Assembly (NCBI RefSeq): GCF_003355155.1 | Contig: NZ_CP031320.1 | Coordinates: 6,129,367-6,193,366, forward strand | Direction: 5' to 3' | DNA: 64,000 nt | From: Streptomyces armeniacus | GTDB lineage: Bacteria > Actinomycetota > Actinomycetes > Streptomycetales > Streptomycetaceae | In this document: positions 1-11,357 of the stretch, piece after piece | How positions within the stretch are numbered: the stretch's first letter is position 1 | Layout: each line of letters opens with the position of its first letter | The notes under the pieces: model-generated | The model's database searches: none | What the model was told of the DNA's origin: nothing | What the model saw: only the letters and a program-made list of their open reading frames with translations | Program-made: the position numbers and the translations under genes

Positions 1-660
1 GTTCAGCGTCCGTACGGCGCTGTCCGTGGCCACGTCGGCCATGTCGCACACGGGCGCGCGGCCGGACTCCGTCTGCTCCGCGCTGACGGTGATGAAGTTG
101 TCCGTGTCGCCGGACAGCAGCAGCGTACGTTCGCACTCGCCGCCCTCCGGCGGGTCCTCGACGACGCTGACGCGGCCCACGGACCGGTCCGGGTCGGCGA
201 GTTCGGGTGCCGGGCCGGCGTTGAGGTCGACGGTGACGTCCACCCCGTTGTCCTCGCCGAGGTCCACCAGGACGTCGCAGCGGTCGAAGTTGCCGTAGTC
301 CCGGTCGAGTTCGGTCTCACCGAAGCGGCCGAGCGCGGCGGGCTCGGTCAGCGCGCACGGGTCGGCCGTACGGGCGTCGCCGATGACCGGCGACACCTTC
401 GCCGTATCAGGGCCCCGGTGCGGCGGCGACTTGCCGTCCGGCCTGCCGCCCCCGCCCCCGTCCCCGTCCCCGGAGAGGAGCGGGGTCAGCGGGAGCGCGA
501 CGGCCAGTGCGAGGACGGCCGCCGCCGTACCGGCCAGCAGCGGCCGGTGCCGTACGAGCGTCCGCGCGCCGCCCCACCTGCGCAGCGCGTCACCCGCGGC
601 GCCGACGGCCGGGATTCGGGCGGCGAGCGCGCCCGGGTCGAGGGCGGGGGCGGTGTCCGT
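1..660 (-). CDS. partial membrane-anchored extracytoplasmic protein, both ends unresolved
   Basis: Read on the minus strand from about 660 to the window edge, one open frame gives a short Arg-rich cytoplasmic part, one hydrophobic segment (LLAGTAAAVLALAVALPL, about nt 480-540), a Gly/Asp-rich linker and an outside domain with four cysteines (DPCAL, DRCDV, GECER, PVCDM). That pattern resembles DUF3558-like actinobacterial surface proteins, but I cannot name the family firmly. The C-terminus lies beyond the left edge. The N-terminus is lost at 659, where the frame runs into the inverted copy of dacB sequence; a GTG at 753 keeps the frame open, but the residues between are clearly dacB DNA read backwards. 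The true start is therefore missing. Confidence 0.6.
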
Positions 661-1988
661 CGGGGGCGGCGTCGAACAGCCGCTTGCCGCTGGCCACGTC
701 CACCACCGAGGCGGTGCGTACGGGTCCCAGCGCCCCCGGCGTATTGACCGCACTCGGCGACGACGGCAAGGACGGCGGCCCCTCCACGGGGGGCGCCGAC
801 AACGCGCCGCCGCCCCCCACCGCCACCGGCCTCGCGGACTCCCTGCGGCCGCTGCTCAAGGACCCCGCGCTGGGACCCGTACGCACCGCCTCGGTGGTGG
901 ACGTGGCCAGCGGCAAGCGGCTGTTCGACGCCGCCCCCGACCGCGCGGTCACGCCCGCCTCCACCGTCAAACTGGCCACGGCGATCGCGGCCCTGTCCGC
1001 ACGCGGCGCGGACCACCGGATCGCGACCCGGGCCGTACGGGGGGAGGGCGACCGCGTCGTACTGGTCGGCGGCGGCGACCCGACGATGACCGCGGAGGAC
1101 CTGGACAAGCTGGCGAAGGCGACGGCGAAGGCGCTCACCGGGGACAAGGACAAGTCCAAGAGCGAGTCCGGGCCCAAGGTCTCGCTCGGCTACGACACCT
1201 CCCTCTACTCCGGCCCCGTACGGCACGGCATCGGCCCGAACGAGAACCTCGCCCCCGTCACCCCGCTCATGGTCAACGAGGCCCGGCTGAACGACACCAG
1301 CCGCGGCCCCGCCCCGCGCTCCGCCGACCCGGCGCGCGACGCCGCCGACGCGTTCGCGGAGAGCCTGTCGGACGCGGGCGTCGACGTCTCCGGCAAGCCC
1401 GCCGAGACCAAGGCGCCGAAGAAGGCGGACCGGCTGGCCGTCCACCACTCGGCACCCATGTCCGCCCTGGTCGAGCGGATGCTGACGCACAGCGACAACG
1501 ACATCGGCGAGGCACTCGCCCGGCAGACCGCCGTCGCCGACGGCGCGCCGGTCAGCTTCGCCGGTGCGGGCGACGCCGTACGCAAGCGCCTCGCGAAGCT
1601 CGGACTGCGTACGAAGGGCACGCACATCACCGACGGCAGCGGCCTCGACCGCGCCGGCAAGGTCCCGGCGGAGCTGCTCACGCGCATCCTCGTACTGGCC
1701 GCCGACCCGGAACGCCCCAAGCTGCGCTCGGTGCTGACCGGCCTCCCCATCGCGGGCTTCTCCGGCACGCTCGACAGCCGGTACGCGGACGCGGCGCGCG
1801 GCGCCGGCCTCGTACGCGCCAAGACGGGCACCCTGACCGGCGTCAACACGCTGGCGGGCAGCGTCGTGGACGCGGACGGGCGGCTGCTCGTGTTCGCGTT
1901 CATGACCACCGGTACGACCGACCGGCAGGGCGCGCAGAAGGCCCTCGACAAGCTGGCGTCGTCCCTCGCGAACTGCGGCTGCCGCTGA
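507..1988 (+). CDS. dacB: D-alanyl-D-alanine carboxypeptidase/endopeptidase (PBP4 family), 5' end disrupted
   Basis: Penicillin-binding protein 4 family (peptidase S13), which trims peptide stems of peptidoglycan outside the membrane. The three active-site motifs are present: STVK (Ser codon 960, Lys 969), SDN (from 1491) and KTG (from 1821). The match to the family starts about nt 735 (GVLTALG) and ends with a Cys-Gly-Cys-Arg tail. Upstream of 735 the frame stays open, but it is Arg/Pro-rich, lacks the expected signal peptide and overlaps an inverted copy of the gene's own nt 867-941. No credible start or ribosome site is visible, so the GTG at 507 is only the longest possible start. Either the secretion signal has been lost by rearrangement or the assembly is wrong here. 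Confidence 0.8.
   Translation: MRGRPPPYRPAAAGAVRASARRPTCAARHPRRRRPGFGRRARPGRGRGRCPSGAASNSRLPLATSTTEAVRTGPSAPGVLTALGDDGKDGGPSTGGADNAPPPPTATGLADSLRPLLKDPALGPVRTASVVDVASGKRLFDAAPDRAVTPASTVKLATAIAALSARGADHRIATRAVRGEGDRVVLVGGGDPTMTAEDLDKLAKATAKALTGDKDKSKSESGPKVSLGYDTSLYSGPVRHGIGPNENLAPVTPLMVNEARLNDTSRGPAPRSADPARDAADAFAESLSDAGVDVSGKPAETKAPKKADRLAVHHSAPMSALVERMLTHSDNDIGEALARQTAVADGAPVSFAGAGDAVRKRLAKLGLRTKGTHITDGSGLDRAGKVPAELLTRILVLAADPERPKLRSVLTGLPIAGFSGTLDSRYADAARGAGLVRAKTGTLTGVNTLAGSVVDADGRLLVFAFMTTGTTDRQGAQKALDKLASSLANCGCR
659..733. repeat. left arm of perfect 75-bp inverted repeat
   Basis: This segment is the exact reverse complement of 867-941, which encodes DacB residues just before its STVK motif. 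The arms are separated by 133 bp (734-866). The match stops abruptly at both ends. Only the right arm makes sense as protein, so this arm is the misplaced copy. Confidence 0.97.
867..941. repeat. right arm of perfect 75-bp inverted repeat (original copy)
   Basis: In-frame dacB sequence, including VASGKRLFDAA. It is identical over all 75 bases to the reverse complement of 659-733. Confidence 0.97.
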
Positions 1989-2085
1989 CTCCGCTCCGCC
2001 TCACACGTCCCGCGCGCCCCGCCCCCGTACGGTCGCGTCAGACGGTCCGCTCCCGTCCGCACGCCGTGGCACGTACCGTGAAGTC

Positions 2086-3243
2086 ATGACGAGCCTCGGT
2101 GGTGTGGAGATGGTCGACTGGAATCTCGCGGTCGCGACCGCGACCCGACTTGTGCGGCCGGGCCCCGAAGTGAGCCGGGACGAGGCGCGTGAGGTCGTCG
2201 CGGAGCTACGGCGGCACGCGAAGCTGTCGGAGGAGCACGTCCGCTCCTTCACCCGGCTCGAGCCGACCCGGGTCGACGACGCTTCCCCTACCTTCGGCGG
2301 GGAGACCCCACCCCCTGTCCTGGTCGTGGACCGGGCGGGCTGGGTCAAGGCGAACGTCGCCGGATTCCGCGAGCTGCTGTCCCCGCTGCTGGGCAAGATG
2401 CGCGAGCGGCGCGCCGGCATGCCGGGCGGCGCGGTGCTGGGCGCGGTCGGCGGCAAGGTGACGGGCGTCGAGGTCGGCATGCTGCTGTCGTTCCTGGCCT
2501 CGCGCGTGCTCGGGCAGTACGAGACGTTTGCCCCGGCGACCCGCGAGCTGCCCGCCGCGGCGGACGGCGGCGGCCGGCTGCTGCTGGTCGCGCCGAACAT
2601 CGTGCACGTGGAGCGCGAGCTCGACGTCGCACCGCACGACTTCCGGCTCTGGGTGTGCCTCCACGAGGAGACGCACCGTACCCAGTTCACGGCCGTCCCA
2701 TGGCTGCGGGACCACATCCGGGGCGAAATCCAGTCGTTCCTCCAGGAGACGGACGTCGACCCGTCCACGCTGCTGGAGCGGCTGCGCGAGGCCGCCCAGT
2801 CGCTGACCGGCGCCAGGCCGGCCGGCGAGGAGGGCGAGGAGGCGAGCGACCGCAGCTTCGTCGAGCTGGTCCAGACGCCCGCCCAGCGCGAGATCCTGAA
2901 CCGCCTCACCGCCGTGATGTCCCTCCTCGAGGGCCACGCGGACTACGTGATGGACGGCGTCGGCCCGGAGGTGGTGCCGACCGTGGCGGAGATCCGCGAG
3001 AAGTTCCAGAAGCGCCGGGCCAGCGGCGCCGGCCGGCTCGACCAGGCGCTGCGCAAGCTGCTGGGCCTGGACGCGAAGCTGCGGCAGTACCGGGACGGCG
3101 AGCGGTTCGTACGCGCCGTGGTCGACGAGGTCGGCATGGACGGTTTCAACCGGGTCTGGACGTCGCCGAACACGCTGCCCACCAAGGCGGAGATCAGCAA
3201 GCCCGCGGACTGGATCGCGAGGGTGCACCGGAAGGCGGGCTGA
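2086..3243 (+). CDS. zinc-dependent metalloprotease (DUF2342/TIGR03624-type)
   Basis: A 385-residue zincin of the actinobacterial family once annotated as coenzyme F420 biosynthesis associated. The zinc site HEETH lies at about residues 193-197 in the context LHEETHRTQF. The physiological substrate is not known. Its position between dacB and tilS matches the usual Streptomyces order. A low-complexity insertion (SPTFGGETPPP, nt 2284-2316) resembles a short palindromic repeat read in frame. The start is the ATG at 2086, 97 bp after dacB. Confidence 0.9.
   Translation: MTSLGGVEMVDWNLAVATATRLVRPGPEVSRDEAREVVAELRRHAKLSEEHVRSFTRLEPTRVDDASPTFGGETPPPVLVVDRAGWVKANVAGFRELLSPLLGKMRERRAGMPGGAVLGAVGGKVTGVEVGMLLSFLASRVLGQYETFAPATRELPAAADGGGRLLLVAPNIVHVERELDVAPHDFRLWVCLHEETHRTQFTAVPWLRDHIRGEIQSFLQETDVDPSTLLERLREAAQSLTGARPAGEEGEEASDRSFVELVQTPAQREILNRLTAVMSLLEGHADYVMDGVGPEVVPTVAEIREKFQKRRASGAGRLDQALRKLLGLDAKLRQYRDGERFVRAVVDEVGMDGFNRVWTSPNTLPTKAEISKPADWIARVHRKAG
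2284..2316 (+). repeat. short GC-rich palindrome-type insertion inside the metalloprotease gene
   Basis: The stretch carries a CCTTCGG core and the 12-mer GGGGAGACCCCA (2299-2310). The same 12-mer recurs on the opposite strand at 43338-43349 inside a methyltransferase gene. It adds a Pro/Gly-rich stretch without breaking the frame. Confidence 0.5.
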
Positions 3244-3386
3244 TGACGACTGGAAACCTCTCCAATCACCCATCCGAGGGACCGTGAGCGACGGGTCAGC
3301 GTGCGATGCTCAGGGACGCAACCCGTCTCTGTCACCATCGACACACTCAGCGTGACCAACCCTCTCCCCGAGGAAGTGAATCGGAT

Positions 3387-4406
3387 ATGGGTCCCCATCC
3401 CGCGGTCGCCGCGATACGCCTGGCGGTCCGCCGCGTTCTGCACGACATCCTCAATGACCACCGCGCGCTTCCCGCGCCGTCCGGACCTCCTCTCACGCTC
3501 GTGGCCTGCTCCGGCGGCGCCGACTCGATGGCGCTCGCCTCCGCCCTCGCCTTCGAGGCCCCCCGCCTCGGCGTCCGCGCCGGCGGGATCACCGTCGACC
3601 ACGGTCTGCAGCCCGGCTCCGCCGACCGCGCCCTCGACGTCACCGCCCGGCTCACCGCCCTCCGGCTCGACCCGGTCGACTGCGTCACCGTGTCCGTGGG
3701 CCGCGGCGGCGGCCCCGAGGCGGCCGCCCGCGACGCGCGCTACGCCGCCCTGGACGCCGCCGCGGAGCGGCACGGCGCGGCGGCCGTTCTGCTCGGGCAC
3801 ACCCGTGACGACCAAGCCGAAACCGTTCTTCTCGGCCTCGCGCGCGGCTCCGGCACCCGCTCGCTGTCCGGCATGGCGGCCATCTCCGGGGCGCACGGCC
3901 GCTACCGCCGCCCCTTCCTCGCCGTCGACCGCCAGACCACCCGCAGGGCCTGCATGGTGCAGTCCCTCCCGGTCTGGGACGACCCGCACAACGCCGACCC
4001 CGCCTACACCCGCTCCCGGGTCCGGCACGAGGCGCTGCCGATGCTGGAGAAGGCGCTCGGCAAGGGCGTCGTCGAGGCCCTCGCCCGTACCGCCCAGCTC
4101 TCCCGCGACGACGCGGACGCCCTGGACGCCTGGACCGACGAGGCCGAACGCTCCGTACGCGCCGACCCCGCGCTCCCCGGCGAGCTCGACATCGCCCGCC
4201 TCTACTCCCTGCCGCCCGCCGTGAGACGGCGTGTGCTGCGCCGTACGGCCATCGCCGCCGGAGCGCCCGCCGGATCCCTCTTCGCCCGGCACATCGAGGA
4301 GATGGACCGGCTGATCACCGCCTGGCGCGGGCAGCAGGCAATCAATCTGCCCGGCCGAGTGGAAGCCCTCAGGCGGGGTGGCAGACTGGTCGTCCGGCAG
4401 AGCTGA
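3387..4406 (+). CDS. tilS: tRNA(Ile)-lysidine synthase
   Basis: This enzyme ligates lysine to C34 of the CAU-anticodon tRNA(Ile), so that it reads AUA instead of AUG. The PP-loop motif SGGADS is at residues 42-47, followed by the HTRDDQAET segment typical of the family. The protein is 339 residues. I chose the ATG at 3387 because AGGAAG sits just upstream and [14 protein letters not shown] is a family-like N-terminus; the frame also stays open to 3306. Together with hpt and ftsH it forms a conserved actinobacterial gene order. Confidence 0.95.
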   Translation: MGPHPAVAAIRLAVRRVLHDILNDHRALPAPSGPPLTLVACSGGADSMALASALAFEAPRLGVRAGGITVDHGLQPGSADRALDVTARLTALRLDPVDCVTVSVGRGGGPEAAARDARYAALDAAAERHGAAAVLLGHTRDDQAETVLLGLARGSGTRSLSGMAAISGAHGRYRRPFLAVDRQTTRRACMVQSLPVWDDPHNADPAYTRSRVRHEALPMLEKALGKGVVEALARTAQLSRDDADALDAWTDEAERSVRADPALPGELDIARLYSLPPAVRRRVLRRTAIAAGAPAGSLFARHIEEMDRLITAWRGQQAINLPGRVEALRRGGRLVVRQS

Positions 4407-4444
4407 CAGCGTCGGCGGACCGACTTCGAGCGAGAGCGGCACGG

Positions 4445-4999
4445 GTGGACGAGAAAGACATGGGCACCGACCTGGAGTCGGTGCTCATCACCAAGGAAGA
4501 GATCGACGCCAAACTGGCCGAGCTGGCCGCGAAGATCGACGCCGAGTACGCGGGGAAGGACCTGCTCCTCGTCGGCGTGCTCAAGGGCGCGGTCATGGTG
4601 ATGGCGGACCTCGCACGGAGCCTGTCGAGCGCGGTCACGATGGACTGGATGGCGGTGTCCTCGTACGGCGCCGGAACGCAGTCGTCCGGAGTGGTGCGGA
4701 TCCTCAAGGACCTGGACACGGACATCAAGGGGCGGCACGTACTGATCGTCGAGGACATCATCGACTCCGGTCTGACGCTGTCCTGGCTGCTGTCCAACCT
4801 GGGCTCCCGCGAGCCCGCCTCGCTGAACGTCTGCACGCTGCTGCGCAAGCCGGACGCCGCCAAGGTGGCGATCGACGTGAAGTGGGTGGGCTTCGACATC
4901 CCCAGCGAGTTCGTGATCGGTTACGGTCTGGACTACGCGGAGAAATACCGGAACCTGCCGTTCGTGGGGACGCTCGCACCGCACGTGTACGGCGGCTGA
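4445..4999 (+). CDS. hpt: hypoxanthine phosphoribosyltransferase
   Basis: A purine salvage enzyme that makes IMP or GMP from hypoxanthine or guanine and PRPP. The PRPP-binding loop [13 protein letters not shown] lies at residues 99-111, and the length (184 residues) is normal. The start is the GTG at 4445; an ATG at 4460 is an alternative. It lies 38 bp after tilS and is probably co-transcribed. Confidence 0.95.
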   Translation: MDEKDMGTDLESVLITKEEIDAKLAELAAKIDAEYAGKDLLLVGVLKGAVMVMADLARSLSSAVTMDWMAVSSYGAGTQSSGVVRILKDLDTDIKGRHVLIVEDIIDSGLTLSWLLSNLGSREPASLNVCTLLRKPDAAKVAIDVKWVGFDIPSEFVIGYGLDYAEKYRNLPFVGTLAPHVYGG

Positions 5000-5215
5000 A
5001 CGTTTCCACGCGGTTCGGCCCCGTTCGCGGGGAGCGTACGGACAGCTTTCCGGCATCCGGGAACGGTTTCGCCCGCCCCGCCGTTGGACGAGGCGAGGGC
5101 GGAGCGGTTGACCGTCCTCGGCGGCGCCGGGTGACAATGCTGGGGTACCGTCCGAGGGTCAGGCTTTTTCAACTCACTGTGGCAGGAGGGACGGGGCGTA
5201 CTTCGCCTCGTGTGG

Positions 5216-7249
<2,034 letters not shown>

Positions 7250-7303
7250 CGCCCCGGGCCCCAGGCCCGTGCAGTGTCGCTGCACACAGTGTGGAATTCC
7301 GGC

Positions 7304-7335
7304 CGCGCCCCACAGGTTCTAGCCTGTGGGGCGCG
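7304..7335 (+). terminator. perfect 13-bp hairpin between ftsH and folE
   Basis: CGCGCCCCACAGG pairs perfectly with CCTGTGGGGCGCG around the 6-base loop TTCTAG. It lies 55 bp after the ftsH stop and ends 42 bp before folE. No U-tract follows, which is common in Streptomyces. It could be the ftsH terminator or an RNA-stability element in the folE leader. Confidence 0.65.
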
Positions 7336-7376
7336 ACCTATGTGGCGTGCATGTGCGTCTGAGGAACGAGGAACTG

Positions 7377-7982
7377 ATGACCGACCCGGTGACGGTGGAC
7401 GTTGAGGGCTCCATAGCCGAGTTCGACGAGAAGCGGGCCGAGAACGCGGTCCGCGAGCTGCTGCTCGCCGTCGGTGAGGACCCCGACCGTGAGGGGCTGC
7501 GTGAGACGCCGGCGCGGGTGGCGCGGGCGTACCGCGAGCTCTTCGCCGGCCTGCGGCAGCGTCCGGAGGACGTGCTGACCACGACGTTCGACCTGGGCCA
7601 CGACGAGATGGTCCTGGTCAAGGACATCGAGGTGGTCAGCCAGTGCGAGCATCACCTGCTGCCGTTCCACGGTGTGGCGCACGTCGGCTATATCCCCGCG
7701 GCCACCGGGAAGATCACGGGGCTGTCGAAACTGGCCAGGCTGGTCGAGGTGTTCGCGCGCCGCCCGCAGGTGCAGGAGCGGCTGACGACGCAGGTCGCCG
7801 ACTCGCTGCTGAAGATCCTCGAACCGCGCGGCGTGATCGTGGTCATCGAGTGCGAGCACATGTGCATGTCGCTGCGCGGCGTCCGCAAGCCCGGCGCCAA
7901 GACCCTGACCTCGGCCGTACGCGGTCAGCTGCGGGACGCCACCACGCGGGCCGAGGCCATGAGCCTGATCATGGCGCGCTGA
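7377..7982 (+). CDS. folE: GTP cyclohydrolase I
   Basis: First enzyme of folate biosynthesis, converting GTP to dihydroneopterin triphosphate. Zinc and active-site motifs are visible: CEHHLLPF from residue 90, and [11 protein letters not shown] near the C-terminus. Length is 201 residues. The ATG at 7377 follows GAGGAACGAGGAAC. The 3' end overlaps the 3' end of the convergent conservon GTPase by 14 bp. Confidence 0.96.
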   Translation: MTDPVTVDVEGSIAEFDEKRAENAVRELLLAVGEDPDREGLRETPARVARAYRELFAGLRQRPEDVLTTTFDLGHDEMVLVKDIEVVSQCEHHLLPFHGVAHVGYIPAATGKITGLSKLARLVEVFARRPQVQERLTTQVADSLLKILEPRGVIVVIECEHMCMSLRGVRKPGAKTLTSAVRGQLRDATTRAEAMSLIMAR

Positions 7983-8682
7983 GCCGGGCCGTCGACAGCG
8001 CGTAGAGGTAGTCGACGAGGGTGATCAGCACCTCCTTGCTGGACTCCCGTGAGCGCGCGTCGCAGTGGACCAGCGGGATGTCGTCGGGCAGGTCCAGGGC
8101 CTCCCGTATCTGCGCGGTGGTGTGGTGCTGCCCGCCGAAGTCGTTGCTGGCGACGATGAACGGCGTGCCGTGGTGCTCCAGCCGGTCGATCGCGTACCAG
8201 GAGTCGGCGAGCCGGCGGGTGTCGACGAGAACGACCGCGCCGAGGGTCCCGCTGAAGAGGCGGTCCCACAGGAACCAGAAGCGTTCCTGGCCGGGGGCGC
8301 CGAACAGGTAGAGCACCGCGCGTTCGTTGAGGGTGATCCGGCCGAAGTCGAACGCGATGGTCGTGGTGGTCTTGTCCGCGACCGCGCTGGGGTCGTCGAC
8401 GCCCTCGCCGGCCTGGGTCATCGTCTCTTCGGTGTTGAGCGGCCGGATGTCGCTGACGGAGCGCACCATCGTGGTCTTGCCGACACCGAAGCCGCCCACG
8501 ATCACGATCTTGAGGCCGTTGGTGGCGGAGCTGCTCAGCGGCGCCCGTTCGCCCGGCGCCGGGTCGAGGCCGACGGCGGTGCCTGTGCCTGTGCCTGTGC
8601 CTGTGCCGGTGCCTGTGCCGGTGACGTAGGCGGTACGGCTTCCGGTGCCGTCGGCCGAGCGGTCAGAGGTTGCGGAGTCCAA
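7969..8682 (-). CDS. cvnD: conservon GTP-binding protein (CvnD)
   Basis: A small Ras-like GTPase of the MglA-related family, last gene of a four-gene conservon. P-loop GGFGVGKTT is present, as are a Gly-Ala-Pro-Gly-Gln-Glu G3-type motif (FGAPGQERF) and ASNDFGG near the guanine-specificity position. The N-terminus carries a Thr-Gly repeat of about 14 residues encoded by a tandem hexanucleotide. The start ATG at 8682 overlaps the cvnC end by 20 bp. Conservon GTPases are thought to work with CvnA-C as a membrane-associated signalling complex. The ligand of this one is unknown. Confidence 0.9.
   Translation of the reverse strand: MDSATSDRSADGTGSRTAYVTGTGTGTGTGTGTGTAVGLDPAPGERAPLSSSATNGLKIVIVGGFGVGKTTMVRSVSDIRPLNTEETMTQAGEGVDDPSAVADKTTTTIAFDFGRITLNERAVLYLFGAPGQERFWFLWDRLFSGTLGAVVLVDTRRLADSWYAIDRLEHHGTPFIVASNDFGGQHHTTAQIREALDLPDDIPLVHCDARSRESSKEVLITLVDYLYALSTARLSAP
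8579..8626 (+). repeat. tandem GTGCCT hexanucleotide repeat inside cvnD
   Basis: Seven consecutive hexamers GTGCCT/GTGCCG are followed by the variant GTGACG. On the minus strand they encode alternating Thr-Gly. Gain or loss of units would change protein length by two residues without a frameshift. Confidence 0.9.
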
Positions 8683-9019
8683 CGAGCACCTGCTTCAGGA
8701 TGTCGGGATCGGGGAAACTGCCCGCGCCGGTGGCCGTCTGCGGATGGCGGGCCGTGATCCGGCCCGCGGCCAGCAGATCGCCCAGCAGGATCCGGACGAT
8801 GCTGACGGGCAGGTTCAGGTCGGAGGCGAGCTCCACCACCGCCGTAGGGGAGCGGCAGATCCGCAGGATGGTGGCGTGCTCGGACTGCATGCCGGCCACC
8901 GGATCGCATTCGCTGACCACCAGGGTGACCAGGTCGAATTCCTTGGCGTTGGAGCGGCTGCGGCCGCCGGTGAGGGTGTAGAGCCGGTCCGGGTCCTCGT
9001 CGCGCACCGAGCGGGTCAT
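8663..9019 (-). CDS. cvnC: conservon DUF742 protein (CvnC)
   Basis: A 118-residue DUF742 protein with a winged-helix-like fold, containing YTLTGGR near the N-terminus and ending [12 protein letters not shown], typical of the family. The ATG at 9019 overlaps the cvnB stop as ATGA (9016-9019), which indicates translational coupling. Confidence 0.92.
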   Translation of the reverse strand: MTRSVRDEDPDRLYTLTGGRSRSNAKEFDLVTLVVSECDPVAGMQSEHATILRICRSPTAVVELASDLNLPVSIVRILLGDLLAAGRITARHPQTATGAGSFPDPDILKQVLVGLRNL

Positions 9020-9429
9020 GTGGCGACTTCCTCGCCGAAGCGGCGCGGGGGCGCGCTGAGGTAGTCGCTCAGCTGCTCCACGAGCTCGTTCATGTTGTGG
9101 CCCACGAGGCCCACGTCGGAGTCCTCGTGGGCGATCACGGCGAGATGGGCGCCCTCGCCCGCCTCCACGACGAACAGGATGCCGCCGTAGAACTCGGTCA
9201 TCGCCTGCCGTACGCCGCCGCTCCCGTCCCCGAACTCGAACGAGGCGCCGTGGGACAGGCTCTGGATGCCGGCCGAGATGGCGGCCAGCTGGTCGGCCTG
9301 GTCCTCGCTCAGTTCGGGCGTACGACAGAGCTTGAGCCCGTCGCGGGACAGCACGAGTGCGTGCCGGGTGCCCGGGGTCTTCTCCAGGAGGTTCTCCAGC
9401 AGCCAGTCGAGCTTGCTGTCGGTGATCAT
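9016..9429 (-). CDS. cvnB: conservon Roadblock/LC7 protein (CvnB)
   Basis: A 137-residue Roadblock/LC7 domain protein beginning with LDWLLENLLE and containing the RHALVLSRDGL strand. Such proteins are regulators or exchange-factor-like partners of the adjacent GTPase. It overlaps cvnA by four bases (ATGA, 9426-9429). Confidence 0.93.
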   Translation of the reverse strand: MITDSKLDWLLENLLEKTPGTRHALVLSRDGLKLCRTPELSEDQADQLAAISAGIQSLSHGASFEFGDGSGGVRQAMTEFYGGILFVVEAGEGAHLAVIAHEDSDVGLVGHNMNELVEQLSDYLSAPPRRFGEEVAT

Positions 9430-11357
9430 TCGGCTTCGTCCTCCGGGCGCGAAGAGGAATGGGCGGGGGGTGCGGGGGAGGTGCGCGGAGTGCCGGCAGC
9501 GGCGCTCCCGTCGTCCGCGGGCTGGGCGCCCTCCCTGACGGCCCGGCGGAAGGCGCCGAACCGCGAGCCGGACTCCTCCGGCGTACGGCTGCTGCGGGTC
9601 TCTCGTGCCTCCCTGGCTTCCCGGCCGCGGGTCTCGCGGGCCTCGCTGGAGGCCGTGGCCGCGGCGGGGTCGGTCGGGCGCCTGGCGGCGGCCAGGGTGC
9701 GGCCGCGGGGCCGCTTGGGCAGACCGCTCTCGCCGTACTGGACGGTGCCGTGGTCCTCGGTGCTGTCGGCGGCGTTGCCGTGCTCGGGGGGCGGCTCGCC
9801 CGCCGTGCGGTTGCCGACCGGGATCTCCACGGCCTCGTCGGCGTGGGCGTCGATTTCGGCGTCGGCGGCCTTGCGGGCATCCCGGATGTTCTGGGCGTTG
9901 GCGGCGGCGCGCAGGGCGGCGGTGACCCGTACGGGCATGGTGTCCGTGTCGAGCGGAGGCGCGGCGTCGTCCTCGGGCGGGACCGAAGCGTATGCCGCAT
10001 CTGGCGTGGCTGGTATGACCGTTCGGGTTGCGGGCGCCGTGTCCGCCGGCTCCGGCTCGGCCGGTTCCGTGCGCGGTGGCGCGTCCGAGGGCGTACGGGT
10101 GGAGAGCGCGCCCGTGTCCGTACCGCTCGCGCTGCTCGTACCGCTCGTGCCGCTCGTGCCGGAGCCCGCTCGTGCGCGCGGGCGCGTGCCCGCCTCACGC
10201 CCGCCGGCGCGGGTGATGAGCTCCTGCGGGATCATGAGCAGCACCCCGGTGCCGCCGTGCGCGGACGGCCGGAAGGACACGGAGAGCCCGTGCTTTTTCG
10301 CGAGCCGGCCGACGACCGGGAGTCCGAGCCGGGTGCCGGAGCGCGCGGCCAGCTCCCAGTTCACCGGGGAGACGGCCTCCTCGGCCCGGCGGAGCGCGAC
10401 TTCGCCCATCACCAGGCCGCCGTCCTCGACCATGATGACGACACCGGCCGAAACCTCCTCGACGTACACGTGCACTTCGGCCGTGGGCGGGGAGAAGTTG
10501 GCGGCGTTGTCCATGAGTTCGGCGAGGGCGTGCATGACGCCTTCGGCGGCGTGCCCGGCGACAGCCGCGGTGCTCGTCGAGTGCAGCCGTATGCGCTGAT
10601 AGCCGCTGATCCGGCCCATCGCACCGCGCAGGATGCTCTCCATCACGATCGGCTTCGCCCAGCGCCGCCCCGAACGGGCGCCCGTGAGGACGGCGATGCA
10701 GTCCGCCAGCCGTCCCGCCTGCGCCGTACGGTGGTCCAGGTGCAGGAGGTCCCCGAGCACGTCCTCGTCGCTGTGCTTGTGCTCCATCTCCCGCAGGTCC
10801 GCCGCCATGCTGGTGGTCAGCGCCTGGACGCGGCCCGCGGCGTTGGCGCACGCGGACATCGCGGCGGCCCGCATGGTCTCGCTGCGGTGCACCTCGGTGG
10901 CCAGCGTGCTCAGCACCCGCTTGCGCGCCGCGTCGTCCCCCGTCGACACCGACGCGAGCGCCGTGTCGGCTGACGCCCCGTCACGCAACCGTTCCACCAA
11001 GGCGGGCACGGTCACCTCGGCGAACTGCAACGCGTCCGCCTCGGCGGCCACGGCCGCGGCTTGGTGGTCGGCGACGGTCTGCCGCAGCCGGCGGGCGGTC
11101 AGCAGGTGGTAAGCCGCGGTGGCCACGGCCGCCCAGAGTGCCACTGCCGCCGCGCCGCTTCCCCAGGCGACTTCGGGACGCAGTGACTGCGGGGCCAGGT
11201 ACACGGCCAGCAGGCAGGCGGGAGCGGTCACCAGCACCGCGGCGAGCAGGGCAAGGGCGGTGCCGGGGCCGACCCCCGTGCCGGCGGCCTGCTTGCCGGG
11301 GTCGAGCGGCTCGCTGGAACCGGGCGGGCGGTTCGGGGGCGATATATCGGGCGTCAT
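9426..11357 (-). CDS. cvnA: conservon sensor-kinase-like ATPase (CvnA)
   Basis: A 643-residue membrane sensor. Two N-terminal hydrophobic segments are followed by a cytoplasmic helical region with LLHLDHRTAQ, then a HATPase_c domain (ELMDNAANFSPP, VEDGGLVM, GTRLGLPVVGRLA) and a long Pro/Arg/Ala-rich tail of about 250 residues. CvnA proteins resemble histidine kinases but signal through CvnB-D. AAGGACC lies before the ATG at 11357. This is the first gene of the cvnABCD operon. Confidence 0.92.
   Translation of the reverse strand: MTPDISPPNRPPGSSEPLDPGKQAAGTGVGPGTALALLAAVLVTAPACLLAVYLAPQSLRPEVAWGSGAAAVALWAAVATAAYHLLTARRLRQTVADHQAAAVAAEADALQFAEVTVPALVERLRDGASADTALASVSTGDDAARKRVLSTLATEVHRSETMRAAAMSACANAAGRVQALTTSMAADLREMEHKHSDEDVLGDLLHLDHRTAQAGRLADCIAVLTGARSGRRWAKPIVMESILRGAMGRISGYQRIRLHSTSTAAVAGHAAEGVMHALAELMDNAANFSPPTAEVHVYVEEVSAGVVIMVEDGGLVMGEVALRRAEEAVSPVNWELAARSGTRLGLPVVGRLAKKHGLSVSFRPSAHGGTGVLLMIPQELITRAGGREAGTRPRARAGSGTSGTSGTSSASGTDTGALSTRTPSDAPPRTEPAEPEPADTAPATRTVIPATPDAAYASVPPEDDAAPPLDTDTMPVRVTAALRAAANAQNIRDARKAADAEIDAHADEAVEIPVGNRTAGEPPPEHGNAADSTEDHGTVQYGESGLPKRPRGRTLAAARRPTDPAAATASSEARETRGREAREARETRSSRTPEESGSRFGAFRRAVREGAQPADDGSAAAGTPRTSPAPPAHSSSRPEDEAE

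Noticed and set aside
2943..4442. 499-codon minus-strand frame across tilS
   Set aside because: Opposite-strand shadow of tilS, rich in Gly/Val/Glu with no recognisable domain.
9097..10599. 500-codon plus-strand frame opposite cvnA
   Set aside because: Complement of the conservon kinase gene; composition and lack of a start signal mark it as chance.
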